Below are positions 45,723 through 55,846 of a stretch of DNA of 64,000 nucleotides, in pieces. Source of the DNA: Thecaphora thlaspeos. Taxonomy: Eukaryota > Basidiomycota > Ustilaginomycetes > Urocystidales > Glomosporiaceae. Where the stretch lies: contig UWYS01000012.1 of the NCBI GenBank assembly GCA_900291925.1, positions 496,001 through 560,000 of the forward strand. The letters run 5' to 3'. Under the pieces are notes generated by a model. The model had not been told where the DNA came from. It searched no databases and saw only the letters and a list, made by a program, of their open reading frames with translations. The translations under genes were made by a program, and so were the position numbers. Within the stretch, counting starts at the first letter, position 1, and each line of letters begins with the position of its first letter.

Positions 45723-45941
45723 ATACAATATTAGCATACTAGAATATATAATATATTTACTATTTACACACCAAACGTTTCCTTGCTGCGAAAGTCGTTC
45801 GTGTCTCATCGTGGTTCGTCGCAGACCTCCTCCCCTTCAAGATAGCGAGTGTGCGACAGTTCAGGATACAATACAAAGCATTGCCAGAATGCGTGCGAAA
45901 TAGCGAGCACGTCGTAGCGGACCAGAGCGCGACGTAGCGAA

Positions 45942-47231
45942 TCAGGGAAGGTTGGAGTGTCGTGCGGGGTTGAGGGTATAGACGACGCCCTAATGTCGGA
46001 ACGGATCGAACGAGGAGCAACGGGGTAAGGGCAGAGCGGATCAACGGCTAGGAACAGGTTATCATACCGCCTGATCATCCGCGTACTCACATTGTTCGAT
46101 GCCTTTGTGACGTGCTTGGCCGCGACGAGGGCGATGAGTGTCTTGTTGACTTTTGCCTGCGTCATGTCCGGTGGCTTGACGATTTCGGCGGCTGAGCGAT
46201 AGCGCAACGAAGGCGTTATAAGGAGACCGTGAGACGATGCCACCGAGGGTTAGGACGTCGGTAAGTGTGTGCCTAGATCTAGGCACAGCACGGAATCTCC
46301 GCCTTCCAACGCCAAGAAGGGCAGGCACCTTGTCAACTCACCTCTCAGACCCCTCTTGCCCGCTGCGATCAAAGCCATGATGGTTCCCTTTGCCACGCTG
46401 TTAGCCTTGGGGTCGCTCCCTCTGAACTCGAGCGGCAGCGTCTCGATGATCTCGTCCGAATACGCTTCCCGCTTCTTCTGCGCCAGCGTCATCTTTCCCT
46501 TTGCCGCTGGTTTTGCTGCGGTCCCTGCTGCTGCCGAGGCGGCGGCACCCTTCTTCAGTGCCGGTTTCAGCGCGCTCTTCAGCGGCTGCTGTCCGCTCTG
46601 AGCTCCCGCGGGAACGTTGATCGGTTCGGGATAGACGCTTTCGTCGTCGGCGGTGACGTAGGTCTGGTCAGCTGGATTCAAGCCTCCCTCTGCGGCTGAT
46701 GAGCCGCCATACATCGACACGTCTTGATGTCCGTACTGTTGCGAAGAGCCGTGTTGAGCAGAGTGAAGCTGTTGTTGGGCCGCATGGTGTTCCGCTTGTT
46801 GCGCTGTCGAAAGAGGCGGTAGCGCAGGGAAAGGCGTTCAGCTTAGGGGGGTCCTTCATCGGACTGGACGGAAGCGCAAAATTGTACAGAGCAGACGCCT
46901 GCCCAAACAGCCACTCACCCTGCCTCTGTTCTGCCCTTTGGAAGCTCTCCTCGTTTGGCGCCTCGGGCCACTCGACACACCATGCATTCATCTTGAGGCC
47001 GTAGATGTACATGGCAAAGTTTTCGTTGAACGTCCCAAGCGCGTCCTGGATCGCTTCTACCTGCTCCAGGTTGGCCTGGAGGACGGAAGTCTCGTCAACC
47101 AGGTCGGCCAGTGCGCGCTCGAGAAAGGAGAGCGGCGTGGCCGACGAAGGGCCGCGAGAGTGAGAGAGGGCGTTGAGTGAGCCGCGCGAAATCCGCCGCA
47201 AAGGCGTAGTGGGGCGTTTTGTTGTCGCCAT
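45942..47231 (-). CDS. DAM1: DASH complex subunit Dam1 with C-terminal winged-helix-like extension
   Basis: Dam1 is part of the DASH/Dam1 ring that couples kinetochores to microtubule plus ends. Exon 1 (47231 to about 46920) holds the family core: LSFLERALADLVDETSVLQANL, then LGTFNENFAMYIYGLKMNAWCVEWPEAP. A Gln/His-rich and Ala/Lys-rich linker follows. The later exons encode something the yeast protein lacks: SVAKGTIMALIAAGKRGLR, EIVKPPDMTQAKVNKTLIALVAAKHVTKAS, and the last exon NGVVYTLNPARHSNLP with stop at 45942. Helix, helix-turn-helix, then a beta-hairpin wing gives a winged-helix pattern. The last exon was placed by its acceptor (GACATTAG) and frame. The Dam1 core is confident; the winged-helix reading is inference. 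It is divergent from ERO1. Confidence 0.85.
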
Positions 47232-47382
47232 GCTGAGCGAAGGAGCGAAGTCTGGTGGTGTGTTGGATTGCTGTGGTTTCTGTGTCAGTTTCAGCTGGTG
47301 ATGATGATGATGATGGTAGTGCTGCGGATGGCAGGGCGACGTGGCAAGTGTTGGTCTCGACGTAGATTGGCACGGCACGCGC

Positions 47383-47394
47383 AGTCACGTGACT
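47383..47394. promoter_or_regulatory. 12-bp perfect palindrome with CACGTG core in the DAM1/ERO1 divergent promoter
   Basis: AGTCACGTGACT equals its own reverse complement. It lies 152 bp upstream of the DAM1 start and about 630 bp upstream of ERO1. CACGTG is the E-box bound by bHLH factors such as Cbf1/Pho4-type proteins; function here is not shown by sequence. Confidence 0.5.
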
Positions 47395-48023
47395 ATATCG
47401 TGAAGCGAGAGGCAAGATCGGGACACTCTACGAAGCTCTAAGTGGGTGATGTATGCGGACCTCTGTCGCCTTCACAAAGAGCGAGAGCGAGGCGAATTTC
47501 GAGGGGGCCGGTGGCGCAGCGACAGCCCTCCACGTCGCTCGGGCTGCCAGGGCGCAGGCGCTGAGGCGTGAGGGGCGCAACAGGCAACAGGCACCGGCGC
47601 GGGGATAACCTCGAGCTAGAGCTTTGGTGGCCCTCGACGGCGGGCGCACGAAATCTCGCTTGCGAGGGGCCATTCCGCGCCTTCCAGCTCATCGCCGTCC
47701 GTCCTACCTGGCTGAACCCTTACTGTACTGTAGTTGCTAGGCCACCTTCCCCCGCCTCTCCGACGTCGACCGCCGCGCTACCTTATAACACCACCTCGGA
47801 CCGCCTCGTACACGTTCATTCGGCCCGTCTCCGACCCTCAGCTCAAAATAATCTCTGGGCCGCGCCACAACACGCCAGCACTTTCACCTTCCCATCGGCA
47901 CCTTCTTCCGCTCACGCCACCAGGCCCACAAGGATTCTGCGTCCAATCTTTCACATCGATTCGCACAGCAAACTCGTGCAGATCAACAACGACGACAACG
48001 ACGACGACGACGACGATCAAAAC

Positions 48024-50144
48024 ATGGCACGGCCTTTGAGCTCCTCTCGTGGAGCAGAGCGTCGTCGCGCGATGCGCTCCATCCTCTCGCCCCTCGTCCT
48101 CGTCTTCGCCGCCCTTGCCCTCTCTTGCGCCTCGACAGCTGCCGCCATAGCGGCAAAGGGCACACCGGCCCTCTTCCAGGCCTCCGCAGATCCCGACGCA
48201 CGAGGGGCCCAGTTCCTCCAACAGGTCCTCTCAGCCCCGCAGAAAGCAAGGCAACAGGACGGCTCGTCGTCGTCATCGTCAGTGTCCGCCCTGACCCTTA
48301 AGAGCGAGCTGTTCGCCTCAGAGGACATCTGCAAGCCTACAGGGAGGATCGAGGACGCCTCGTGCGACTTTGAGACGGTCGAGACGATCAACAGCCAGTT
48401 CTTCCAGCGCATCGACGACCTCCGCAAGACCGACTTCTTCCGCTACTACAAGGTCGATCTCTTCAAGGAGTGCCCCTACTGGAATGAAAACGGCCTCTGC
48501 ATGAACCGCGACTGCAGCGTAGAGACGACCGACGAGGTGAGTTGCGCGGCACGATGTAAGGCAGACCGCTCAGCACGAGCCACGATCGCCTAAACGCTGA
48601 CGTCCACTACCTTTCTTGCCTCCTTCCTTCCTCTCCGGCAGTCCGAGATTCCGGAAGAATACCGATCGAAACGCCTTAGCTCGGTCACCACCGCCGCCCC
48701 CTCGGAAGTAGCGCCCAGCACTTCGGACAGCTCATGCACTTGCTCGTCGACCGAGTTCTGCCACCTGGACGATGAGAACTCGTCCGACGCCGTCTACGTT
48801 GACCTGCTCAAGAACCCGGAGCGCTTCACGGGGTACGCCGGACCTAGCGCCAACCGTGTCTGGAAGTCCATCTATGAGGAAAACTGCTTCGAGGGTGTCA
48901 AATTCATTGAGCCGGCCCGACCTGTCTCGTCTGGCGGCAGCGGCTTCGTCGACAAGAGCCTCATCTTCGGCACATCTTCGCCCCTCGGCGGGCCCGCGGG
49001 GCTCAGCAGCTTGATGGCGTCGCTTCAAGGCCCCTCAGATAGCGGCGAGAACGAGCAGTGCCTCGAGAAGCGCGTCTTCTATCGCATTATCAGCGGCCTC
49101 CACGCCTCGATCTCAATCCACATCTGCCACGAGTTCCTCGACCAGAAGACGGGCGAGTGGTCGCCCAACCTCCAGTGCTTCATCTCACGCATCGCAGAGC
49201 ATTCCGAGCGCCTGCAGAACGTCTACTTCGACTACGTCCTGCTGATGCGTGCCCTCTCGCGCCTCGGCGACTCGCGCGAAGGCTTCTCGCTCGAGGCGGG
49301 CGACGGCATCGTCGACCGAGACACGATCCAGCAGCTCGACCGCGTCATCCACAACGCGCGTGAGTGTCCCAGCACCTTTGACGAGGCGCAGATGTTCAGC
49401 GGCAAGACGCGCGAGTCGTTCGAGCTCAAGCAGCAGTTCCGCCAGCACTTCCGCAACATCTCGAGCATCATGGACTGCGTCGGGTGCGACAAGTGCCGGC
49501 TATGGGGCAAGCTGCAGGTAAATGGCATCGGAACGGCGCTCAAGCTCCTCTTCAACGGCAACGAGACCGGCGAGAAGAAGCCCGTCAGGCTGCAGAGGGC
49601 CGAGCTCGTCTCGCTCGTCAATGCCGCACACAGGGTGGCAGAGAGTCTCCGCGCCGTAGAGACGTTCCGCGAGATGTACCAGCAGGAGCGGAAGCTGGCC
49701 TTGCAGCAAGGCAAAGCCCCTGCCGCTGTTGCCTCGTCGGCGGAGTGCAAGGGGTCGAGCGCCGAACCGGCGCGGGCATCGAAAGGATCCATCGCCGCAG
49801 ACGACTCGTTCTCGAGCAAGGTTTCGGCCCCTCGTCAAGAGGTGAAGAAGCCTACATCGGCGGCGCAAAGACGGCAGAGCGGTCCCTCGTCGCCGGCTGG
49901 CAAGGGCGGCGTCAAGAAGCAGCAGCAGCAAGCGTCGGCCGCCATGTCGCTCGAGGGCGATTTCACTACGTTCGAAAGGGCGCAAAAGTGGCTGGGGTGC
50001 GCTGTCCACTGGCTCGCCGTGCGCCTCGAGCGGGGCGTCGAAGGGTGCCGGCGTTCGCTCGACCATTGCCTCCAAGGGCTCGGCATCCGGCCGATGACAG
50101 CGGCACAGGGATCGTCTCGCCGTGGCGTCAAGTCGGAGCTGTGA
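48024..50144 (+). CDS. ERO1: ERO1, endoplasmic reticulum thiol oxidase
   Basis: FAD-dependent oxidase that re-oxidises protein disulfide isomerase and so drives disulfide formation in the ER lumen. Two exons (48024-48536, 48642-50144). A signal sequence (ILSPLVLVFAALALSCA) is followed by DICKPTGRIEDASCDFETV, FFRYYKVDLFKECPYW, the shuttle-type cysteines in NGLCMNRDCSVE, YVDLLKNPERFTGY, IYEENCF, FYRIISGLHASISIHI (FAD-binding region), and the active-site motif CVGCDKCRLWGKLQ. A C-terminal extension of about 140 residues is Ala/Ser/Lys-rich with an amphipathic end. Some fungal Ero1 proteins carry a membrane-retaining tail, so the same role is inferred. A CGA/ACG trinucleotide tract lies just before the start. 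Confidence 0.93.
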
Positions 50145-50388
50145 TGCTGCTGCATCTGCTCGGCCCTGACCTCTCATTCTCCCCCCAGCATCATTGGAAC
50201 GAAGCATCTTCATCTTTAGCATACGCGTCCCCCTTCTCTCTGCGATCATCATCCTGTATTTGTACACTCTCCCTTCTTGCTCTCGTAGTCCTATCCCTGC
50301 ATCTTCGCCTCGTCTCGTTGTCCGAGCACATAGAAACAATCTGAACAATGCTCCATGCGACCCATTCGCTGAGTGACTATCGTCAGAG

Positions 50389-51474
50389 CTACTTGTTCTT
50401 GCTGCCGGCCGTCGTCTTGATGTTCTGGGCAACCTTGGCTCTGAGCACCTTGGCCGATCCAGCTCCGCCGAGGTAGCCCAGTCCGCTCCAGACCGTGGTC
50501 ACGGCGACGACGAGCATGAAGCCCTGAACTGCCATATCGACGCTGGGCTTCCACTGTTTCCTCCAGTCGTCTGTTTCTCTCATCTCTGCACCATCCTCGT
50601 TGTCTGTTGATGTCGCGGCCGGGTTGGCTTCCGGGAAGACGACAGGCAGGATCGTCAAAAGGCCGACGAGCAACAGCTGCAAGAACGTATTGTACTTGCT
50701 CAGGTTGGTGGGAGTGATGGTGGCGCTGGGGAGCTTTGGGTTAAAATACCTCTTGAACGTCTTTGGATGCTCGAGTGTCCTGTATCGAATCACGAAGGCC
50801 GATGCGATGAGAGCGACGTCGCGTCCGAGGATGAGGCTGGCGAGCCAGAGAGGCATCATCCCGCACCAGGCTAGTGAGACAACCATGGTGGTCATCAGAG
50901 CTTTGTCGGCTGCTGGATCGGCGATGGAGCCAAAGACGGTGTAGCGACCCGTGCGTCGGGCCAGCCAGCCATCGAGCAGGTCAGAGAAGCCGGCAAGGAA
51001 GAGAAAGATGCATGCTGGTGTGAACTGCGAGGCGCACACTAGGTAGCCGATGTACGGCGTGAGGAGGAGTCGGGAGATGGTGAGCAGGTTGGGGATGGTG
51101 GCGATGTCTTCTGATAGGGGTGGCTGCGAAGGCGGTGGAGAGGTTGAAGAGGGCGAAGGTGAGGATGGTGGAGGTGGGTTACTGGCGTTGCGAAGGGCCG
51201 CAGAGCGGTGGAGAGAGGCAGAGAAGGGGCCGAATCTGAGCTGTAGCATCGACGGTCGCGATGGAGCCACAGCAAGACGCAATCCGAGCGAAGCGTGGGA
51301 TTGACTGGGTGTGAGAGCTCGCCTCGCGACGGCATGGAGCGTAGAGGGGTAGGAGGACAACAAGGCGGAGGATCCGAACGAACGTGCCGAAGACGGCGGC
51401 AACGGGAAACGTGCGGCGAGGTGCGTGGAGGATGAGCAAAGTTGCCGCCATATTGATGCTGATAATGTGGCCAT
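50389..51474 (-). CDS. CRD1: mitochondrial cardiolipin synthase (CDP-alcohol phosphatidyltransferase)
   Basis: It joins CDP-diacylglycerol and phosphatidylglycerol to make cardiolipin in the mitochondrial inner membrane. The CDP-alcohol phosphotransferase signature is present as DLLDGWLARRTGRYTVFGSIADPAADK (DGxxAR, G, DxxxD). Around it are IATIPNLLTISRLLLTPYIGY, the membrane helix ACIFLFLAGF, and RYFNPKLPSATITPTNLSKYNT, as in eukaryotic cardiolipin synthases. I choose the Met at 51474 rather than 51639 because it opens a good mitochondrial presequence (Arg/Ser/Leu-rich: MATLSASIWRQLC, LAARFPLP). It is a single exon of 361 residues. It is tail to tail with ERO1 (244 bp). Confidence 0.9.
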   Translation of the reverse strand: MATLSASIWRQLCSSSTHLAARFPLPPSSARSFGSSALLSSYPSTLHAVARRALTPSQSHASLGLRLAVAPSRPSMLQLRFGPFSASLHRSAALRNASNPPPPSSPSPSSTSPPPSQPPLSEDIATIPNLLTISRLLLTPYIGYLVCASQFTPACIFLFLAGFSDLLDGWLARRTGRYTVFGSIADPAADKALMTTMVVSLAWCGMMPLWLASLILGRDVALIASAFVIRYRTLEHPKTFKRYFNPKLPSATITPTNLSKYNTFLQLLLVGLLTILPVVFPEANPAATSTDNEDGAEMRETDDWRKQWKPSVDMAVQGFMLVVAVTTVWSGLGYLGGAGSAKVLRAKVAQNIKTTAGSKNK

Positions 51475-51558
51475 ATTTGAAGCGAGAGGCGAAATGGAGA
51501 GGGTGGTGAGGGCGAAGTGGTGGTGTGAGGGGACGATGGAGACGCCGAGCCTGGATGC

Positions 51559-51595
51559 GCCTTCGGCCCCGCCTCCCTCCACCTTTGGCGACGCA
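51559..51595. repeat. left copy of a 37-bp direct repeat
   Basis: The sequence beginning GCCTTCGGCCCCGC recurs at 53145-53181 with two differences over 37 bp. This copy lies just upstream of the cardiolipin synthase start. Confidence 0.8.
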
Positions 51596-51649
51596 GCGCT
51601 CAAAGACCAAAAGTCATGCCCGACATTATTCCCGATCAATTGTTTGGAA

Positions 51650-52570
51650 TCGTAAAAAAGCGTCTCGAGCGAGTATACAAGCCGCGCCTCTACATGGCGG
51701 CGCGTTTGTTGGGGCAGCCCGATTTGTAATCGCGGCTCTCTTCACGCGCGCCGATTTTGTAATGGCCGATTTGTTGGGGCAACCCAATTTGTAGTCGCGG
51801 CCCCTTTTACGCGCGCCGATTTTGGACTGTGCCGGCGCGTCTGGCCTGAGTAAACACGCGTCTCACCTCCCCATCTATGCGCATCGACCGTGCCGCCCGA
51901 CGCAACACGCTTTCGGCTCCGACTGTGTTGGGGCAAGGCGCCGATTTTAGTTGCGGCTCTCGCTTGTCGGAGCATCGCGCGAGTTTGTTTCGTGCGGCTC
52001 TGGGGTTTTCGGGGCAACGGACCGTTTTGTATTTGCGGCTCCCAATTTCTACGGGACATCAACAATTCGGCTCCTGATTCTGTAATTGGGGCTCCGGTTC
52101 TTAAGGAGCAACACTGGGCGGCTCCCGCCACAAACTAGGAAGGCGCGCTTTCAATTGAATCGGGAGCCGCAGGTCAAAAAACAAATCGAGTACCGCATCA
52201 ACATTTAAATCAGGGGGCCGCATCTTCAAAATTATGATCGGAAGCCGCTTTGAATTTCTTCCCGGAGCCGCAGCTACAATAATTGTATTTGAAGCCGCAA
52301 CTTCAAACCTGATCGGGGTTCGGTATGCGATGCCCGATGAATTTTCGAGTCGCAACGCCCTAAAGCACCGGTAGCTGCTACGCGTCGTGCGTTAAGTCCG
52401 GAAACCGTCGGAAGCCGCAACGGGTTTAAGCCGAATTCCTGAGCGTCCAATCGGGAGCCCCAACGTGTCACGGGTAAAGTCCGGAAGCCACAACGCGTTA
52501 AGCCCGATCACTTTCTCGAATCGGCAGCAGTGACGACCCGTTAAGTCCGGGAGCTGCAAAGCGATTTTCC
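51650..52570. repeat. diverged array of about 30-45-nt units in two inverted halves
   Basis: From about 51720 to 52130 units centred on GCGGCTC recur, with companions such as GATTTTGTA and TTGGGGCAA. From about 52150 to 52570 the complementary core GAGCCGCA or GAAGCCGC recurs on the same strand, with companions AATCGGG and GTTAAGTCCGG. The block therefore looks like two arrays of related units in opposite orientation, meeting near 52135. Units are degenerate in sequence and spacing. No ORF with a transposase or other family signature is visible. Confidence 0.55.
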
Positions 52571-53144
52571 CCGATGACCCGCTTTCAATCGCGGCGGGGG
52601 CGTGCTGACTCGACCGAGATGTATGAGAGGCAAGTTGAGGCGCTTGTCGTGGAGTTCTCCGTCCCATGTTTACTCGGGCGAAACGCGCCTGCTAGCAGGT
52701 GGACGCGTCGGCGAGGCTGCTTGTTTACTCGCCCGAAAAGAATTGGGCGCCCGCGCTTCAAGCACGCGACGCGTTTGGCCCACACCCTGTTGACGCGTGC
52801 CCAATCGGGGACGAGCATGCGTCGTTCCTAGCACGCGCCCACTCCGGGGTCCACGCCTTGCTTGCGGCTCAGATGTTTTGCCCGATCTCACGAAAAAATC
52901 GGGGTCAAGATGCGATCGGCCGTGACTACCGCCTTCAAACATTTCACCTCTCGTCCTCTTCTAAGACTCTTAGATTCTATAGCTATCGATCATTTGGTTA
53001 GGCCTGTGACAAAAGCTTCCACTGCAGATCTCTCTGGCTGTTGCATTACTTGTCGCTGTTTCTCTCTTTGACCGAGGAAGGATTTCACACGTAGATGCGA
53101 GCCTGTGTAGCTTAAGTCGAGCCTGTGCCCCCGCGCCTCGCCGT

Positions 53145-53181
53145 GCCTTCGGCCCCGCTTCCCTCCACCTTTGGCGCCGCA
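53145..53181. repeat. right copy of the 37-bp direct repeat
   Basis: Same orientation as 51559-51595, with C-T and A-C differences. It lies upstream of the geranylgeranyltransferase start. The two copies flank the 1.55-kb block that contains the inverted array. Confidence 0.8.
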
Positions 53182-53318
53182 AAGCGCCCGTGCACAAGCC
53201 GCCTCCCGAGCCCGTGCTTCTTCGCTTTCGCTGCCGCACACCCGCTCCCCCACTCCTTGACACCTTCATCCGCTACTACGGGCCTTCATCCCTGCACACT
53301 CTACAGAGATACCCAGAC

Positions 53319-55148
53319 ATGCACGGAGTCAAGCGCGAAAAGAAGGCAGCCGCCTCCATCGAGGCACGAAACGCTCGCAAGGCAAAGGAACAGGCAAAGA
53401 TCAAGGCTTACCTCGAGGTGGAAGAGGACTTCTTTCGGCTGGTGAGTCGCCGACAGGGCCTCCTCCCCCCTCTTGCGCTTCCACACGTGTACGGTATAGG
53501 CACCTCTCACCTCTGCGTCTCGCGAAACTCCTGCTGCGGCTGCATCTTATACTCCTCGCTGTCGCCGTCGTCGCTAGAGAAAGCAAGGCATCAAGACGGA
53601 AGACTCGCTAGCACACACTACCCACCTCCTCACACTCAACCCGGAACTCTACAGCGTATGGAACTATCGTCGCGAGATCCTCCTTGCCCTCTTTGATGCT
53701 CCGCTGCCATCGCAGGCAAAGCAAGAAGGGCAAGCATCGGCAAAGCCCGACGTGTTCGCTTCTCTCCGGGCGGATCTGGAGCCTCCCTTGTCCGAGGAAG
53801 CTTCACCCACAGCACCGACCAACGACGACCAGCAGCAGCACCTCAAGCGACAGCGCTCCCGCCTGTTGATCGAGCGCGATTTGGAGCTGACAGAACATGC
53901 GCTGCGCGCTCATCCCAAGGTCTACTGGATCTGGAACCACCGAATGTGGTGTCTGCAGAACCTGCCCGAGGACTCCGACATGTTCGAACGAGGCATGTCA
54001 AAGTGGAAGGTCGAAATGAAGCTCGTTGATAGGATGCTGGAGTTGGATCCGAGGAACTGTACGTACCGCATTTCTCTGCTTTGTCGTCCCAGCGGAGGCC
54101 CAACGATGCCGCCGCCGCCCATTGACACACTTCTCGGCCTCGTCGACCCCTGGACCGCACGCCCCCGACCCAGTCCACGGCTGGACCTACAGACGCTACC
54201 TCACCTCTCAGCTCGCCGCAACGTTCCTTCCGCCCTCCTCAACCACGTTGAAAACGACCGCAGATTCCTTTCCAGCCTCGCTCTCCTCCACGGACCTACC
54301 ATCGGACGCCAAAAAGGCACAGCTCGAGCTGGCACAGAGCGAGCTTCAATACACGCTGCGCAAGATCGAGGCAAACTTCAGCAACTTCAGCGCCTGGCAT
54401 CAACGCACCAAGCTGCTGCCGCACGTATGGGACGCGAAAGGGTGGGATGAGGGGATGAGAAGGAAGGCGAGGGACGAAGGTGAGCTCTCAAGTTCCCCTC
54501 TCGAGACGCGGTGCGATGAAAGGGAGGCTGAGACTGATCGTCAGTGTCGTGCTTCTTTGCTATCTGGACGTGCGTGCGAACTGCGGCAATAGAATACAAG
54601 CTGGTCAAGCAGGCGATGTACACCGATCCGACCGACCAGAGCGTCTGGATCTACCATCGCTGGCTGGTAGAGCAGGGTAAGCAAGCAGGTCAATCGCACC
54701 GGCTCAGGGCACCATAGCATCCGCGTGAACTCACCCTGTTACCTTTGCTATCTCCTTTGACATCTCTACATCGCCGCGGGTCAGATCCCGCCCCTTCGAT
54801 CCTAGCACGCGAGTCGGAAGCGATAGAAGAGCTGCTCGAGCTCGAACCCGATAGCAAATGTAGGTTTGGTAGCTCTAACTCCTTCGTTCGCCCGTGGCAT
54901 CCAACTGACCCACATCCCGCTTGAATCTTTGACTCCCGTTCGTGTCCGCGTGCGGAATAGGGTGCATGCTTTCGCTAGCACACTACAAGACCCTTCTCAT
55001 CGATGCCGATACCAAATCCTCGACCCAGGAACAGGAGGCTGAAGCAGCAAGGGGCGAGGTCGAGCAGCTGCTCGAGAGACTGATCAACGTCGACCCGGAT
55101 CGCGCCAACCGATATCGGGACCTGCTGGAGGGTAAGGGTCGGTTCTAG
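53319..55148 (+). CDS. BET4: Rab geranylgeranyltransferase (type II) alpha subunit
   Basis: With the beta subunit and Rab escort protein it attaches geranylgeranyl groups to Rab GTPases. The start MHGVKREKKAA at 53319 matches the MHG start of the family. Protein prenyltransferase alpha repeats follow: LLTLNPELYSVWNYRREIL, ERDLELTEHALRAHPKVYWIWNHRMWCL, LDRMLELDPRN-type, FHGWTYRRYL joined over an intron, YTLRKIEANFSNFSAWHQRTKLL, VKQAMYTDPTDQSVWIYHRWLVEQ, and the last block WCMLSLAHYKTLL...LINVDPDRANRYRDL. About six exons with GTGAGT/GTAAGC-type donors, all frame-keeping. A Gln/Ser-rich insertion sits between the first two repeats. Confidence 0.9.
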
Positions 55149-55307
55149 AACAGGGGTTGAGATCGACATGAATGAGACGAGATACCGACGAGCACGCTAG
55201 AGATATGTGCGGGATGCTACAGTGGATTGTGGGCCTTGACTACAGAGACGGAGACGGTGCGTAACAATGTGAATGTGTGGCGAGAAGTGGCCAGGAGAAT
55301 AACGCGC

Positions 55308-55846
55308 TTAGGCGAACCACTCGATCATCTTCAAGGTGCCGCCGAGGGGACCCTGAGCTTCGCACTGGGCCTTGCACTCGGTGAGGAACTTGGCGTTGCA
55401 TTCTGCCGTGTTCTCCGTTTGGCTGTGGATGTGTGTGAAAGAAGTCGACAGACGTGGGTGTCAGCTCTCATGTCGTCTCATCCGACACCATCTCCAGAAG
55501 AGAGAAGAGAAGGTAGGTAGGACGAAGGAACAGAGACTCACTGGCACTGTCCACAAGTGACGCCGCTCCTGCAGAAGGGCTTCTTTCCGATGTTACCAAC
55601 CGTCTTGCCGTCCTTGGAACAGCTGACCTTCATACGCGGGCACACGTCACCCTCGTCGCCCTTCTTGTTGGCCCAGTCGAAGAACGAGGTGAGCGACTCG
55701 GGCACCGTGAAGGTGATGGTGCGAGGTTCGGTGAGGTAAGGAACGGCCAGGGGGATCTGGACGTCCTCGGCGGAGGAAGCAGCAGGGGCGCAAGAGACGT
55801 AGCTCAGCGAAGAGAGAGTGAGGGCGACAAAGGAGGTGAAACGCAT
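55308..55846 (-). CDS. small secreted cysteine-rich protein
   Basis: Two exons give about 138 residues. The N-terminus MRFTSFVALTLSSLSYVSCA is a clear signal peptide. The mature part has eight cysteines: five in exon 1 (in VCPRM, VSCSK, PFCRS, VTCGQC) and three in exon 2 (AECNAKFLTECKAQCEAQ). It ends LKMIEWFA with TAA at 55310-55308. The intron has a GTGAGT donor and an ATCCACAG acceptor, and the join keeps frame. The size, signal and even cysteine number suggest a disulfide-bonded extracellular protein. I recognise no family; roles such as cell-wall protein or host-directed effector are only possibilities. Confidence 0.75.

Noticed and set aside
49500..50432. 310-codon minus-strand frame
   Set aside because: Antisense to the second exon of ERO1, with no domain and no start context.
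53190..53318. In-frame upstream extension of BET4 with an earlier Met
   Set aside because: The family begins at the MHG motif at 53319, and the upstream codons show no conservation pattern.
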